From positions 2,825-66,824 of the forward strand of contig NZ_STGY01000051.1 of the NCBI RefSeq assembly GCF_004912275.1: a stretch of 64,000 bases of DNA, in the 5' to 3' direction. This document shows positions 26,625-34,477 of this stretch, in pieces. The DNA comes from Glycomyces buryatensis (lineage in GTDB: Bacteria > Actinomycetota > Actinomycetes > Mycobacteriales > Micromonosporaceae). Position numbers and translations under genes: made by a program. The first letter of the stretch is position 1; each line of letters opens with the position of its first letter. A model generated the notes under the pieces. It searched no databases. It was not told the DNA's origin and was given only the letters and a program-made list of their open reading frames with translations.

Positions 26625-28154
26625 TCAATTCGGGGTGACCCTTCGGAGCTGCTCGAGAAGACTGGTCAGGATTTTAAGCTGGCTGGATGTGAGCGGGTCG
26701 GTGGCAAAGTGGGCGATTTCATTCCGGATCTTGTTGGCTTTGGCCATGTTGTCGCAGAAGAGGGCTCGATCCCAATGCCAGCCCAGTTGCTCCCAGCGCT
26801 TGCTGTCCTCGACTAGGATCCGATATCCGTTGAAGGAGAGATCGGATGCGGATTTGATCCGGCTGTTCCCCTTGAAGGCCGCGCGGATCTCGCTTGAGGT
26901 GAACACCTCATCGATCGCCTGGCGGAGCCGTCGCTCTATCTCCTCGACCAGGAGGAACGGTTGAGCTAGCGTGCCGAACTGGATCGCGAGGTCAGCTGCG
27001 GTCATAATGCCGGTGATACTTCGAGCCTGATTCTGAACGAGAATGAAGTCGTTGGTCTCCAGCACAGCGATGACTTCAAGCAGCTCGGCGTCGAAGTCCA
27101 CGACTCGCGCCTGAACCAGGGCATCCGAGATAGTGGCATCTCCTGGGCGACGAAGCGCTGCATCAGCTATGGACTGGCAGGTGATTGTTCCGCGGTACAG
27201 GTTCCCATCGATGACTGGGAGCTGCGAAAATCCATGCTGTGCCATGAGCGTCCAGGCGTACGTCAACGATTCTGTGGAGGCGACCGACACGACTGCCGAA
27301 GGCAGGGTTCCGAGTTGGCGGGTCAACGGTTCGGGCTCGACCACGTCTTCGACGTCTTCATCCACTTCCGGTGCGGTATCGTCCGGTTCTGTGCGGTTCG
27401 GGACGATGTCGACGGTACGGTCAACACTCCCTTCGGTAAAGGGAGGTCTCGTCGTCAATCCGAACTGGGCGAGGTCGGCCTTGACAGACTCGACCGCGGC
27501 TACGGTGCGCCGTTCGAAGCCCCAGTGCTCTAGGAGATGGCGAATGCTCAGTGACACAGGAGTTTCCGCCGGTGCTGAAACGGCTCGCTGGAGGAGGTCG
27601 TCGACCTTCGCCGGTTCGGGCTCGCCAGGGTGGCCAGGATCGGTTCCAAGCTGCGCGATTTCGGCGATTCTTGTTGCAGAATCGTTCCGGCTGAGCTGGC
27701 AGACCGCTAGAAGTGAACGGAGACTCGCCCGCAGGTCGGGTCGCGGAACATCGCGTTCTATGTCCCGGACCCAGCGGACTCGGATCCGGTGCCGAAGGCC
27801 AGACGGGGCATCAGCGCAGTACTCGTAACCGTTCGACGCCTGACCGATCATGAGCCGGTCCCCGGTGTATTTGAGCGGCATCACGATGTAATCCTCGCTG
27901 CGAATCTCAGAGCCGAACCGCCACAACTCGCCGACCCAGATTCGCCGAGTCGACTGAGCTTCCTCCGGATACTCGTCAGCGACGATGTCATCAAGCTCCT
28001 CCCGGTATGGGAAGTGGCCCAAATCGGGTACCCGGTCCCAGCGGATAGCCACGAAGCCTTCGTCGAGCATTGTCTGCTCATCTTGCAGGTTGGCGCCGGA
28101 TCTGACCAGCCAGGCTTTGGCAGAGGGCGCCGATGGGTTCGAGGTTGCGTTCAT
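26625..28154 (-). CDS. PUA/EVE-like + CBS pair + HEPN protein, candidate defence ribonuclease
   Basis: 509 residues from ATG 28154 (GTG 28169 possible; numbering here is from that longer start). Domains in order: an N-terminal beta-rich domain at about 19-140 (AWLVRSGANLQDEQTMLDEGFVAIRW, GELWRFGSEI), of the PUA/EVE-like type found on modification-dependent defence proteins; a helical/wHTH-like segment at 205-245; an acidic linker; a CBS pair at about 284-400 (STESLTYAWTLMAQHGFSQLPVI, SITGIMTAADLA); and a C-terminal helical domain with IRNEIAHF, giving the HEPN Rx4H motif (Arg482-His487). HEPN domains are often RNases. CBS pairs bind adenine nucleotides. Ligand-gated RNA cleavage is inference. 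It stands alone, convergent with the membrane-protein gene. Confidence 0.75.
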   Translation of the reverse strand: MNATSNPSAPSAKAWLVRSGANLQDEQTMLDEGFVAIRWDRVPDLGHFPYREELDDIVADEYPEEAQSTRRIWVGELWRFGSEIRSEDYIVMPLKYTGDRLMIGQASNGYEYCADAPSGLRHRIRVRWVRDIERDVPRPDLRASLRSLLAVCQLSRNDSATRIAEIAQLGTDPGHPGEPEPAKVDDLLQRAVSAPAETPVSLSIRHLLEHWGFERRTVAAVESVKADLAQFGLTTRPPFTEGSVDRTVDIVPNRTEPDDTAPEVDEDVEDVVEPEPLTRQLGTLPSAVVSVASTESLTYAWTLMAQHGFSQLPVIDGNLYRGTITCQSIADAALRRPGDATISDALVQARVVDFDAELLEVIAVLETNDFILVQNQARSITGIMTAADLAIQFGTLAQPFLLVEEIERRLRQAIDEVFTSSEIRAAFKGNSRIKSASDLSFNGYRILVEDSKRWEQLGWHWDRALFCDNMAKANKIRNEIAHFATDPLTSSQLKILTSLLEQLRRVTPN

Positions 28155-28520
28155 CGTTGGTCTGTTCACCTTCGTCTCAGGTCCGGGAGCGCCGGAGGAC
28201 TCCAGGGGTGATTGGCAAATTTGCTCGGTCAGACGGTTCCAGGGAAGGTGAACGACGGGTCCGGCTCAGGCAACTGCGGTCAGGCTCACGTGGATGAGCT
28301 GATGGGGGTTTCGACCTTAACATGATGCGAGCGACGAGTCGCATGTTTTATCATTGGATGTCTGTTGTGGAAGCATGCGTACGTTACTTCATCGGCTATC
28401 AAACGGATGCGTGGAAGTTAGGAAGCCTCAAGCTCTTCCGGCGTTCTGGCGGAATAGGACCTTTTCGATGGCTCCTGCGTCAGCAGCAGCCCTGACCCGT
28501 AGCTTGGGGCATATCGGGGC
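28155..28520. other. Gap of about 366 bp, no gene supported
   Basis: The segment is more AT-rich than the surroundings, has several short frames without ribosome-binding sites and no recognised motif. It should contain the promoter of the HEPN gene (minus strand, near 28,155-28,330) and the 3' end of the CBASS operon transcript. Confidence 0.4.
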
Positions 28521-29192
28521 TCAGCCGGCGGCCGGGGCTTCGCCAGTGCTGAGAGAATTCTCTTGCGGAACGGGACGTTGACTGGAACTCAGGGCCTTTA
28601 GGGAGTGTCGTCTACTCCGAAGAGCTCTGAGCACGCGGACGGGCCATGGCGTGAACGTCAGCAGGTGCATGTGAACCGCGGCCATGAACGACTCCTCGTA
28701 CCTGGCGAGCGCAGCGAGATCGACGAGGGCGGCGGGGATGTTCATCTCGCGGTCTTCGGTGATGGGAGGCGCCTGCCAAGCCTCTCGCATCGCGCCGCCC
28801 GCGATCCTTCTTGTAGCTGAGACCAGGTCGCTATAGGCCTCGCCGACTGCCGTTGACTCGGTCCAGGCCCAGGCGAGGTAGTAACTGAGCCGCTCCTGGG
28901 TCTCTCGGACCTTCTCAGAGATGCGGATACGTTCCTCGCCAGGGCTGTCGGCGTTCCTACGGCGGATCGCGTACGGGTACTCGCGGTACTCGGTGTACGC
29001 CGCAAATGCTTCGGCGAAGACGGTGCGAATCCGGTCGCGCTCCTCACTGCGGCTCTTCCGCCAGGCAAGGCTGATGTTCACGATGCCGGTGAGGAGCGCG
29101 ACTACGACCGCACTGGTGACGATTCCAGTGATCATCCAGACCATCCGAGGTGGGGGGCAGAGCGTCAGTGCGCTGCTTCGGCCCCGGGCCAC
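28521..29192 (-). CDS. Single-span membrane protein, candidate CBASS effector
   Basis: Up to 223 residues (GTG 29192, overlapping the E2 gene by 28 bp; ATG 29144 also plausible). One strong transmembrane helix at about 18-44 (VWMITGIVTSAVVVALLTGIV) is followed by a charged, mostly helical cytoplasmic domain (KSRSEERDRIRTVFAEAFAAYTEYREY) with no catalytic motif I recognise. As the last gene of a CD-NTase/E2 operon it occupies the place of the CBASS effector, many of which are membrane proteins that disrupt the membrane when a cyclic nucleotide binds. It does not match an effector family I can name, so both ligand and mode of action are open. Confidence 0.6.
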   Translation of the reverse strand: MARGRSSALTLCPPPRMVWMITGIVTSAVVVALLTGIVNISLAWRKSRSEERDRIRTVFAEAFAAYTEYREYPYAIRRRNADSPGEERIRISEKVRETQERLSYYLAWAWTESTAVGEAYSDLVSATRRIAGGAMREAWQAPPITEDREMNIPAALVDLAALARYEESFMAAVHMHLLTFTPWPVRVLRALRSRRHSLKALSSSQRPVPQENSLSTGEAPAAG

Positions 29193-29590
29193 CTTCCGGT
29201 CTGCCGGTGGTACTCCTCTTTGATGAGGTGGGCTGCGATATGCCCGAGTAGGGCTGTCGGACCGTTGGAGCGGTGCCAGCGCGCTTCAGGTGGATCATAA
29301 GGGAACCACATGCAAAGGCTTCCGTCCCCATACCGGTGCGGCGAATCGGTGGGACCGTCGGCGAACACCTTCGGCTCCTCGGGCCTGCCGAGAGTGAAGA
29401 CAATCACGATGGCCCGCTGATCGACGCCGGTCGGTTCGATCCTCGTCGAGACCGCGAATCTGCCGCGGAACTCGCGGCGGGGCGCGGTGATTCGCGCTTC
29501 CGGGCAGTCCAGTTCGAGTGTTCGGAGGAATCGGAGGCGGTTCGCGGGGTCGACGAACCAAGGTGGTGGTTGTCGGGCGGGTCTTGCCAC
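29165..29590 (-). CDS. E2-like protein of CBASS
   Basis: 141 residues from GTG 29590, which overlaps the CD-NTase stop by one base behind GGGGAGG. The segment SPHRYGDGSLCMW places a conserved His (85) and the candidate catalytic Cys93 in the pattern of bacterial E2-like proteins (UBC fold, Cap2-related). No E1 or JAB-protease gene is present, so this is the short, E2-only form of type II CBASS, in which the E2 alone is thought to conjugate or prime the CD-NTase. The small size matches that subtype. Confidence 0.8.
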   Translation of the reverse strand: MARPARQPPPWFVDPANRLRFLRTLELDCPEARITAPRREFRGRFAVSTRIEPTGVDQRAIVIVFTLGRPEEPKVFADGPTDSPHRYGDGSLCMWFPYDPPEARWHRSNGPTALLGHIAAHLIKEEYHRQTGRWPGAEAAH

Positions 29591-30603
29591 TACGCCTCCC
29601 CGTAGGAGCGGGTCGGGGGGATCAGGACGGGTGAGCCGCTCACGCCGAGCGCGGGCGCCGGGATGGTGGTCCGGCGCGACAAGAGCGCTGCCGTCTCGGC
29701 GAGTTGCCGGGACTTCGGCGGGGTCACGTAGTGAGGGAAGACGGCGGCGAGCGCGCTTGCGACTTTGTCGGTGTCGCTGTCGTCGCTAAGCGCGTCCTGG
29801 AGTCCCTCAGCGGCTTTTCGGAGCCGAACCTGGACGGTGCCGGCGGGCATGAGCAGTTTGAGGTTCGCCGAGACCCCGACCGGGTCGGGCGTGGCCTGGT
29901 GCGCTTTGATCCGCTGCGCAGCCCCCTTGAATAGGGCCAGCAGGCCGTCCGCGACTCCCATGCCGGGCGTGACGAACTCGTACGCCCAGACCGAGAGCAT
30001 GAACGAGGAGACGCCCGGTTCGGTGTACTGCTTGTTCCAGGCTTTGGCGAGTCGGATGATCTTCCTGCGGATCGAGCGGTGCGAAGGCGTCCCGGAGTTC
30101 AGCAGCGCCACATGGCCTTCGGGGTGGGACGGTTCCCAAGTGCCCTTCTTGAGGTTGGGGATCCACAGGCCGCTGCCTTCGCGGCGGGTCAGCGCCACCA
30201 CCAGGTCGACGGTCGGGTCCTGGCCGTTGACCGGGGAACCGAACGTGAACTTGGGGCCGCGTTTGGAGATGCCGACCCTCGCGTTGGGGTAGGTCTCGCG
30301 GACCAGCGGCCCGATTTGCAAGCGCAGGGCGTCGACGATCTGCTGCGGGTTTTCGCCGCCGCCTTCGGGGCCGAGCCGCGGGAAGCAGCGCCGGTCGAGG
30401 ACCAGGCCGCCGTCGCCGTCGGTCACCGGGTGGTTCATTGTGTGTGCGGCGAGCGACCCGCTCGCGTACGTGCTCAGCGCGCCTTCGAATTCGAGCGCGG
30501 CCGTGCGCACGATGGCGAGGCGTAGCCGAACTTCCGCCAGGGGCTTGTCTTCTGCGTCGATCTGCTTGCGGATCGCTGCCAGCATGTCAGCCGTCTTTCC
30601 CAT
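29590..30603 (-). CDS. CD-NTase, cyclic oligonucleotide synthase of CBASS
   Basis: 337 residues from ATG 30603 behind a perfect AAGGAGG. The nucleotidyltransferase signature is present: Gly49-Ser50 (YASGSLA), Asp62 and Asp64 (TDGDGG) and a third acidic residue Asp133 (TVDLVV). The C-terminal helical lobe follows the cGAS/DncV plan. Such enzymes make a cyclic di- or trinucleotide during phage infection to trigger an effector. It is followed without gap by an E2 and a membrane protein. The C-terminus ends in a short tail (RSYGEA) that could be the E2 target, as in related systems. The exact nucleotide cannot be read from sequence. Confidence 0.85.
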   Translation of the reverse strand: MGKTADMLAAIRKQIDAEDKPLAEVRLRLAIVRTAALEFEGALSTYASGSLAAHTMNHPVTDGDGGLVLDRRCFPRLGPEGGGENPQQIVDALRLQIGPLVRETYPNARVGISKRGPKFTFGSPVNGQDPTVDLVVALTRREGSGLWIPNLKKGTWEPSHPEGHVALLNSGTPSHRSIRRKIIRLAKAWNKQYTEPGVSSFMLSVWAYEFVTPGMGVADGLLALFKGAAQRIKAHQATPDPVGVSANLKLLMPAGTVQVRLRKAAEGLQDALSDDSDTDKVASALAAVFPHYVTPPKSRQLAETAALLSRRTTIPAPALGVSGSPVLIPPTRSYGEA

Positions 30604-30687
30604 GCCGTCCTCCTTGGAACGTGGCGCCGGGACTATCCCGCCGTCACTCGGACTAACGGGACAGACGAGGATTCGTCCACAGCGGCA

Positions 30688-31731
30688 TCAGGAACAGCAG
30701 TCGACGCACAAGCCGAACCCGGTCGCGAACTGTGCAGGGTGCCTCAGTAGAAAGCACCCTGGGCAGATGCGTTCGGCGTCGCGGGTACAGCCGCAGTGCC
30801 CCTCTGGGCAGCGCGGTTCCCGGCATTGCCCGCACCAGTCGGCAGCGGTGAAGCAGGCGGTGCAGACACCGCACTCGGTCGACTCGTCGACGTCGTGGCT
30901 CTGGCGCTCCCGCGGCGGCGAGAAAGGGAGCCAGGGGGCGTCGAACTCGTACATCACGGCGAGCAGGAGTCCGTCGCACCACGCCGCCTGTCCGTAGAGC
31001 GGGGCCGAGTCCTGTCCGGTCGAGTACCGGATCAGCGCGTTACCGTGGCGGATGACCGCGGCGGACGACGTGTTCGTCAAGGAGGCCTTGACGAGTGGGT
31101 TCGCTCGCTGGTCGGAGCCGCGCGCGGGCGGGTAGATCCGGCCGTGGGCGGCTGCGAAGCTGACGGTTCCGGACTCCTCGATGACGGCGGCCACGCCTGG
31201 TCGCTGCATCGCGGCGGCCAGCCGGACGCAGATGGCCGCTCGGGAAGCCGAGGTGCGACTGTACAGCTCCAGCGCGGTCTCCACCGTGGCGCCGTGCTCC
31301 TCGATGACGGCTGACGCCAGCGGCTCGGGCAGGAGTACGGCGGCGGCGAACGCATCGCAGGCGGCGTCCTCGAACGTCTTGGAATCGTCGTGTTCGAGTG
31401 CGGCCTCGCCGAGGGTGAGGTCGTTCTGCTGGAGGTGGTGTCCCAGTTCGTGCAGGAGCGTGAAGCGCTGTCGTCTCGGCGACAGCGACTCGGCGACGAC
31501 CAATGCGGGTGGTGCGGTCCTGGTCGAGTACGCACCGCTGACGGAGCAGCTGCCTGCGGTGGTGCCTTCGAGTTCGGGCACGCGTTTGACGCGGATGCCC
31601 TCCCAGGAGGCGAGCTCGGTGAACGGGTCATCGGCGAGTCGTGCGGCGGCACCGGGTGCGACTTGGTCCAGGTGGTTCAGCATCGCACCGGCCTGGGCCT
31701 GGGCGGCATTGTGGATCGTGGGCATCCGCAT
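30688..31731 (-). CDS. ImmA/IrrE metallopeptidase with Cys-rich tail (CapP-like)
   Basis: 347 residues from ATG 31731 (ATG 31725 possible). The zinc-peptidase motif HELGH is at 94-98, with a downstream acidic ligand in FEDAACDAFAAAVLLP (about 120-135), the ImmA/IrrE pattern. The last ~65 residues hold about a dozen cysteines in CxxC-type pairs (CGVCTACF, CGQC, CPGC, CVDCC), probably zinc-binding. In known CBASS loci a peptidase of this family (CapP) cleaves the repressor CapH to turn on the operon. Here it lies 6 bp after an HTH gene and 84 bp before the CD-NTase, so the same logic is likely. Confidence 0.8.
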   Translation of the reverse strand: MRMPTIHNAAQAQAGAMLNHLDQVAPGAAARLADDPFTELASWEGIRVKRVPELEGTTAGSCSVSGAYSTRTAPPALVVAESLSPRRQRFTLLHELGHHLQQNDLTLGEAALEHDDSKTFEDAACDAFAAAVLLPEPLASAVIEEHGATVETALELYSRTSASRAAICVRLAAAMQRPGVAAVIEESGTVSFAAAHGRIYPPARGSDQRANPLVKASLTNTSSAAVIRHGNALIRYSTGQDSAPLYGQAAWCDGLLLAVMYEFDAPWLPFSPPRERQSHDVDESTECGVCTACFTAADWCGQCREPRCPEGHCGCTRDAERICPGCFLLRHPAQFATGFGLCVDCCS

Positions 31732-31737
31732 ACCGCT

Positions 31738-32700
31738 TCACCGCTCGGTCGGGTGTTCGTCGAGCCGGGCGAGCGAGAGCATCCTGACTCTGCCGCGCCA
31801 AACACTGTCTTCATCGCCTCGCTGCCTCGCGGCCAGCGCGTACGCCTCCCGGCCCAGCGTCTGCCGTGCAGCTCGCTCATCGGTGCCCGAAGCCGCGGCT
31901 TCGGCCTCGACGAGCCGGCGCCATCGGGGCTGCTCCAGTTCGGTCAGGAGTGAGGGTGGCAAGTCCGGTACGAACGGCTGGATCTCGGATTCGGGTATGC
32001 CGGTGGCGCTTGCGAGCCGTTCCAGCTCCTGAGGGTCGAGTGGTCGCTCCCGCCGCAGGATCGCCATGGCGGTCGCCTGCGGAACCCGGAGGATCGCGAT
32101 GACATCGGCGAGTCCGACGGGAAGCTTTGCGGTCACCGGTTCGACCGGTGTCTCCGAGTCCGGCAGCGGCTCCAGGCTCGACGCCCATTCCTCGAAGCGG
32201 TCCTCAATGGCCGCCTGCGCGGTGACGCTGGGGGAGTAGAGGTCGAAATCCGGTGTGCCCGGGCGTGCACCGAGATCGGGTGCGGATGTCGCGCCGTTCG
32301 CCGCGGCCAGCCTGAGGAAGCCGGTCAACGACTCGCCAAGTGTTCCCAGAGGACGGGCGAGTACCCGGACCGGTATGTCGCGGACCAGGCCGGTCCAGAC
32401 CGCCGTCGCCGTCTCCAGCGGTGAGACGCTCGGTGCCAAAACGACGGCGTCTCCGGTTTCGATGCCGGGTTCGATGGTGATTGGGGCGGCCGCCACGGTG
32501 CGCTGGTCACGGTGCACGTCGAGGACGATCAGCAGTTCGCTCGATGATTCCTGCCGTCCGATCCAGAGCTGACCGGGTGCGACGTCGAAGTCCGGGCTGT
32601 CGATGTCGTTGCGGGGGGAAGTGGTCCTGTATACCATTGGTGGCGCGGTCGTCTGCCGGGCCAGTTCGATCAGTTGCTGCCGTGCGCTTGCCGTCGTCAT
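31738..32700 (-). CDS. XRE-type HTH regulator, probable peptidase substrate (CapH-like)
   Basis: 320 residues from ATG 32700, whose ATGA overlaps the stop of the sigma-like gene. The N-terminal ~180 residues are beta-rich and unassigned (FDVAPGQLWIGRQ, PVRVLARPLG). An XRE-like helix-turn-helix reads LADVIAILRVPQATAMAIL at about 198-216, followed by LDPQELERLASATGIPESEI. It is followed closely by an ImmA/IrrE peptidase, the standard repressor-protease pairing. It is much longer than typical CapH, so the N-terminal domain may sense something or bind a partner. Confidence 0.6.
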   Translation of the reverse strand: MTTASARQQLIELARQTTAPPMVYRTTSPRNDIDSPDFDVAPGQLWIGRQESSSELLIVLDVHRDQRTVAAAPITIEPGIETGDAVVLAPSVSPLETATAVWTGLVRDIPVRVLARPLGTLGESLTGFLRLAAANGATSAPDLGARPGTPDFDLYSPSVTAQAAIEDRFEEWASSLEPLPDSETPVEPVTAKLPVGLADVIAILRVPQATAMAILRRERPLDPQELERLASATGIPESEIQPFVPDLPPSLLTELEQPRWRRLVEAEAAASGTDERAARQTLGREAYALAARQRGDEDSVWRGRVRMLSLARLDEHPTER

Positions 32701-33752
32701 CGCGCCTGCCTTTCTACCGGGTCTGACGGGACCGCGACCGGTCCGTCCAGGCTGCTTGCGGAGGAGCTGGAGGCTTCCCTGCACAGTTCGAGCAGCGGGC
32801 CGAGGGTGCCACGTGCTGCTGCGGCGTCGCCCGCCAGCTCCACGAGTTTGGCTTTGAGCTGCTTGATCTTCACCGCGGTGCTCGACCGCTTCTTGCCGAG
32901 GATCTTCGAGGCTTCGGCGGGATCGGTGATCGCCGGTACAAGCCGACGCTCGATCCCCGTCAGCGAGGCGTAGACGCGGTGGGCTTCCAGGGTGTTCCGG
33001 GCAGCTTCTTCGTCGGCGATAACTTGTTCTTCAGGAGTCGGTGCCGCTGAGGGGAAGTCATCGCCCGGTCCCAAGGGGAGGTGCTCGGGCCGGACTTGGA
33101 GGGGCAGCCGGGCCGCGACGACCGTCGTGACCTTCTCGTCGTCCAAGGAGCCCTTCGCGGCCTCGAACACTGCGATCAGCAGTGCCTCGATCTCGCCGGT
33201 CTTTCCCAGTCGCGGCTGCGACGTGCCGCTGCCATGCCGGCCCACGGGGGAAACGCGGCATTCGCGAGCGACTTGAATCAGGGAGTTCGGATCGGTTTTG
33301 GAGGCCGTTGACGGGCCGTCCGCGAGCTGCCAGAAGGACGTGCCCGGGACGCGCTTGAAGCGGGGGTCGCGTTCGAGTCTCTTGCGGAGCGTTTCCCGCA
33401 GGCGTCCTCGAGGGCCTTGTCTGGCCTTGTCGATCATCCGGTTGCGCAGGTACCGGCGCATCATGCGACCGACCGCGTTGTCGTCCTCCGCTCGGGCCAG
33501 GACGTCGGTGACCAGCGCTTTGCCAGATTTCCCGAAGAACTCCAGTGCGAAGTCCACGTGGTCCTTCGACTTGTCGCGCTGCAATTCGGGGAAGCGGTGC
33601 AGTTCGCTCTCCGCCAGCTTGAGCAGCAGTTCGAGCGCTTTGGGCCCGAACTGCCGCTGCGCGTGGAGCTCCTCCAACACTTCGTTCAAGGGCGCACCTT
33701 CTCCATCGAGGTCGTCTGGCCGTGAGATACCAAGGGACTGAAGCATAGTCAT
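32697..33752 (-). CDS. Sigma-factor-like protein, first gene of the CBASS operon
   Basis: About 351 residues from ATG 33752 (GTG 33755 and ATG 33746 also possible; no ribosome-binding site, so perhaps leaderless). A segment at about 90-112 (VGRMMRRYLRNRMIDKARQ) resembles sigma region 2, and about 265-310 (LTGIERRLVPAITDPAEASKILGKKRSSTAVKIKQLKAKL) resembles region 4 with its HTH. The middle and ends are unassigned. A dedicated sigma-like activator in front of a HTH-peptidase pair would give the operon two-layer control. Similarity is by eye only; a role other than sigma factor cannot be excluded. Confidence 0.5.
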   Translation of the reverse strand: MTMLQSLGISRPDDLDGEGAPLNEVLEELHAQRQFGPKALELLLKLAESELHRFPELQRDKSKDHVDFALEFFGKSGKALVTDVLARAEDDNAVGRMMRRYLRNRMIDKARQGPRGRLRETLRKRLERDPRFKRVPGTSFWQLADGPSTASKTDPNSLIQVARECRVSPVGRHGSGTSQPRLGKTGEIEALLIAVFEAAKGSLDDEKVTTVVAARLPLQVRPEHLPLGPGDDFPSAAPTPEEQVIADEEAARNTLEAHRVYASLTGIERRLVPAITDPAEASKILGKKRSSTAVKIKQLKAKLVELAGDAAAARGTLGPLLELCREASSSSASSLDGPVAVPSDPVERQAR

Positions 33753-33778
33753 CACGAGTGAAGAAGTGCTTCCAGGTA

Positions 33779-33795
33779 GTCACCTTAAATGTGAC
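33779..33795. promoter_or_regulatory. Inverted repeat in the divergent promoter region
   Basis: GTCAC and GTGAC flank a 7-base AT-rich spacer (GTCACCTTAAATGTGAC) between the minus-strand CBASS operon and the plus-strand three-gene operon. Further TCAC/GTGA half-sites lie near 33,751 and 33,811. It is a plausible operator for the XRE or sigma-like protein. Confidence 0.45.
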
Positions 33796-33946
33796 GAACA
33801 CCTCGCATTCAGTCACGTATCTGGCGGGACGGTCCGGACTCTTTGGATCTCGGACGCCGTCGGCATCCACAGGGGAACTCCGGCGGATTGGCCCCAAGCG
33901 ACTACTGCCGAATCAAGCCATTGTGTTGCAACAAGGAAGGACCCAA

Positions 33947-34477
33947 ATGAATCTCGGCCCATTCGGCGAGCCCGAAACCGTCTCGACCCTCTTCCGGTCC
34001 GTGCTCTCGATCACGGAGACGGTCCGCGACTTCATCGCCGGCCCGCTGCCTCTCGATCCCGAACCGGTGCAGGTGCTCGCCGCGCACCTCGACGGCGAGA
34101 TCGGTGAGCTCCTGGCTACTAGGGGAGACCTCGAACTGGCCGGAGACCGGCTCGCTGCGGTCCTCGACCACATCTCGCGAAGCTACGACCTCAACTCCGA
34201 GCTCACTCCGGCCGCGTACCCGAACCTCGTCTCGGACCTGCTGCTGATGCGCGACGTACTGGAGCAGGCGTTCGGCATCACCATCACGTTCGCGGGCGAG
34301 GCGGGCCGCGCGTCGTCGGGCACCCGGTTCAAGCAGGAATTCGACCGTATCGACGGCAAACTCGTCGGGCTCAAGGCAACCGGCACGAAACTTCCCGAGG
34401 TTGACATGGAGCAGCGCGGCCGGAGTATCGGCCCGGACGGCTCGGTCGTAGGCATCGAGTACGAGGAACGCCGGTGA
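33947..34477 (+). CDS. First gene of an unrecognised three-gene operon
   Basis: 176 residues from ATG 33947, chosen because AAGGAAGG lies seven bases upstream; the frame is open further upstream but looks non-coding there. The product is mainly helical (VSTLFRSVLSITETVRDFIAGPL, LLATRGDLELAGDRLAAVLDHISRSYDL, VSDLLLMRDVLEQAF) with a polar C-terminus. No motif is recognised. Its GTGA stop overlaps the next start, so the two proteins are made in step. Confidence 0.7.
   Translation: MNLGPFGEPETVSTLFRSVLSITETVRDFIAGPLPLDPEPVQVLAAHLDGEIGELLATRGDLELAGDRLAAVLDHISRSYDLNSELTPAAYPNLVSDLLLMRDVLEQAFGITITFAGEAGRASSGTRFKQEFDRIDGKLVGLKATGTKLPEVDMEQRGRSIGPDGSVVGIEYEERR

Noticed and set aside
28354-28581. 75-codon plus-strand frame between the HEPN gene and CBASS
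   Set aside because: No ribosome-binding site, no domain, and it overlaps the end of the membrane-effector gene.
33758-33946. 63-residue N-terminal extension of the first gene of the unknown operon
   Set aside because: It covers the divergent promoter region, and ATG 33947 has a strong AAGGAAGG site.
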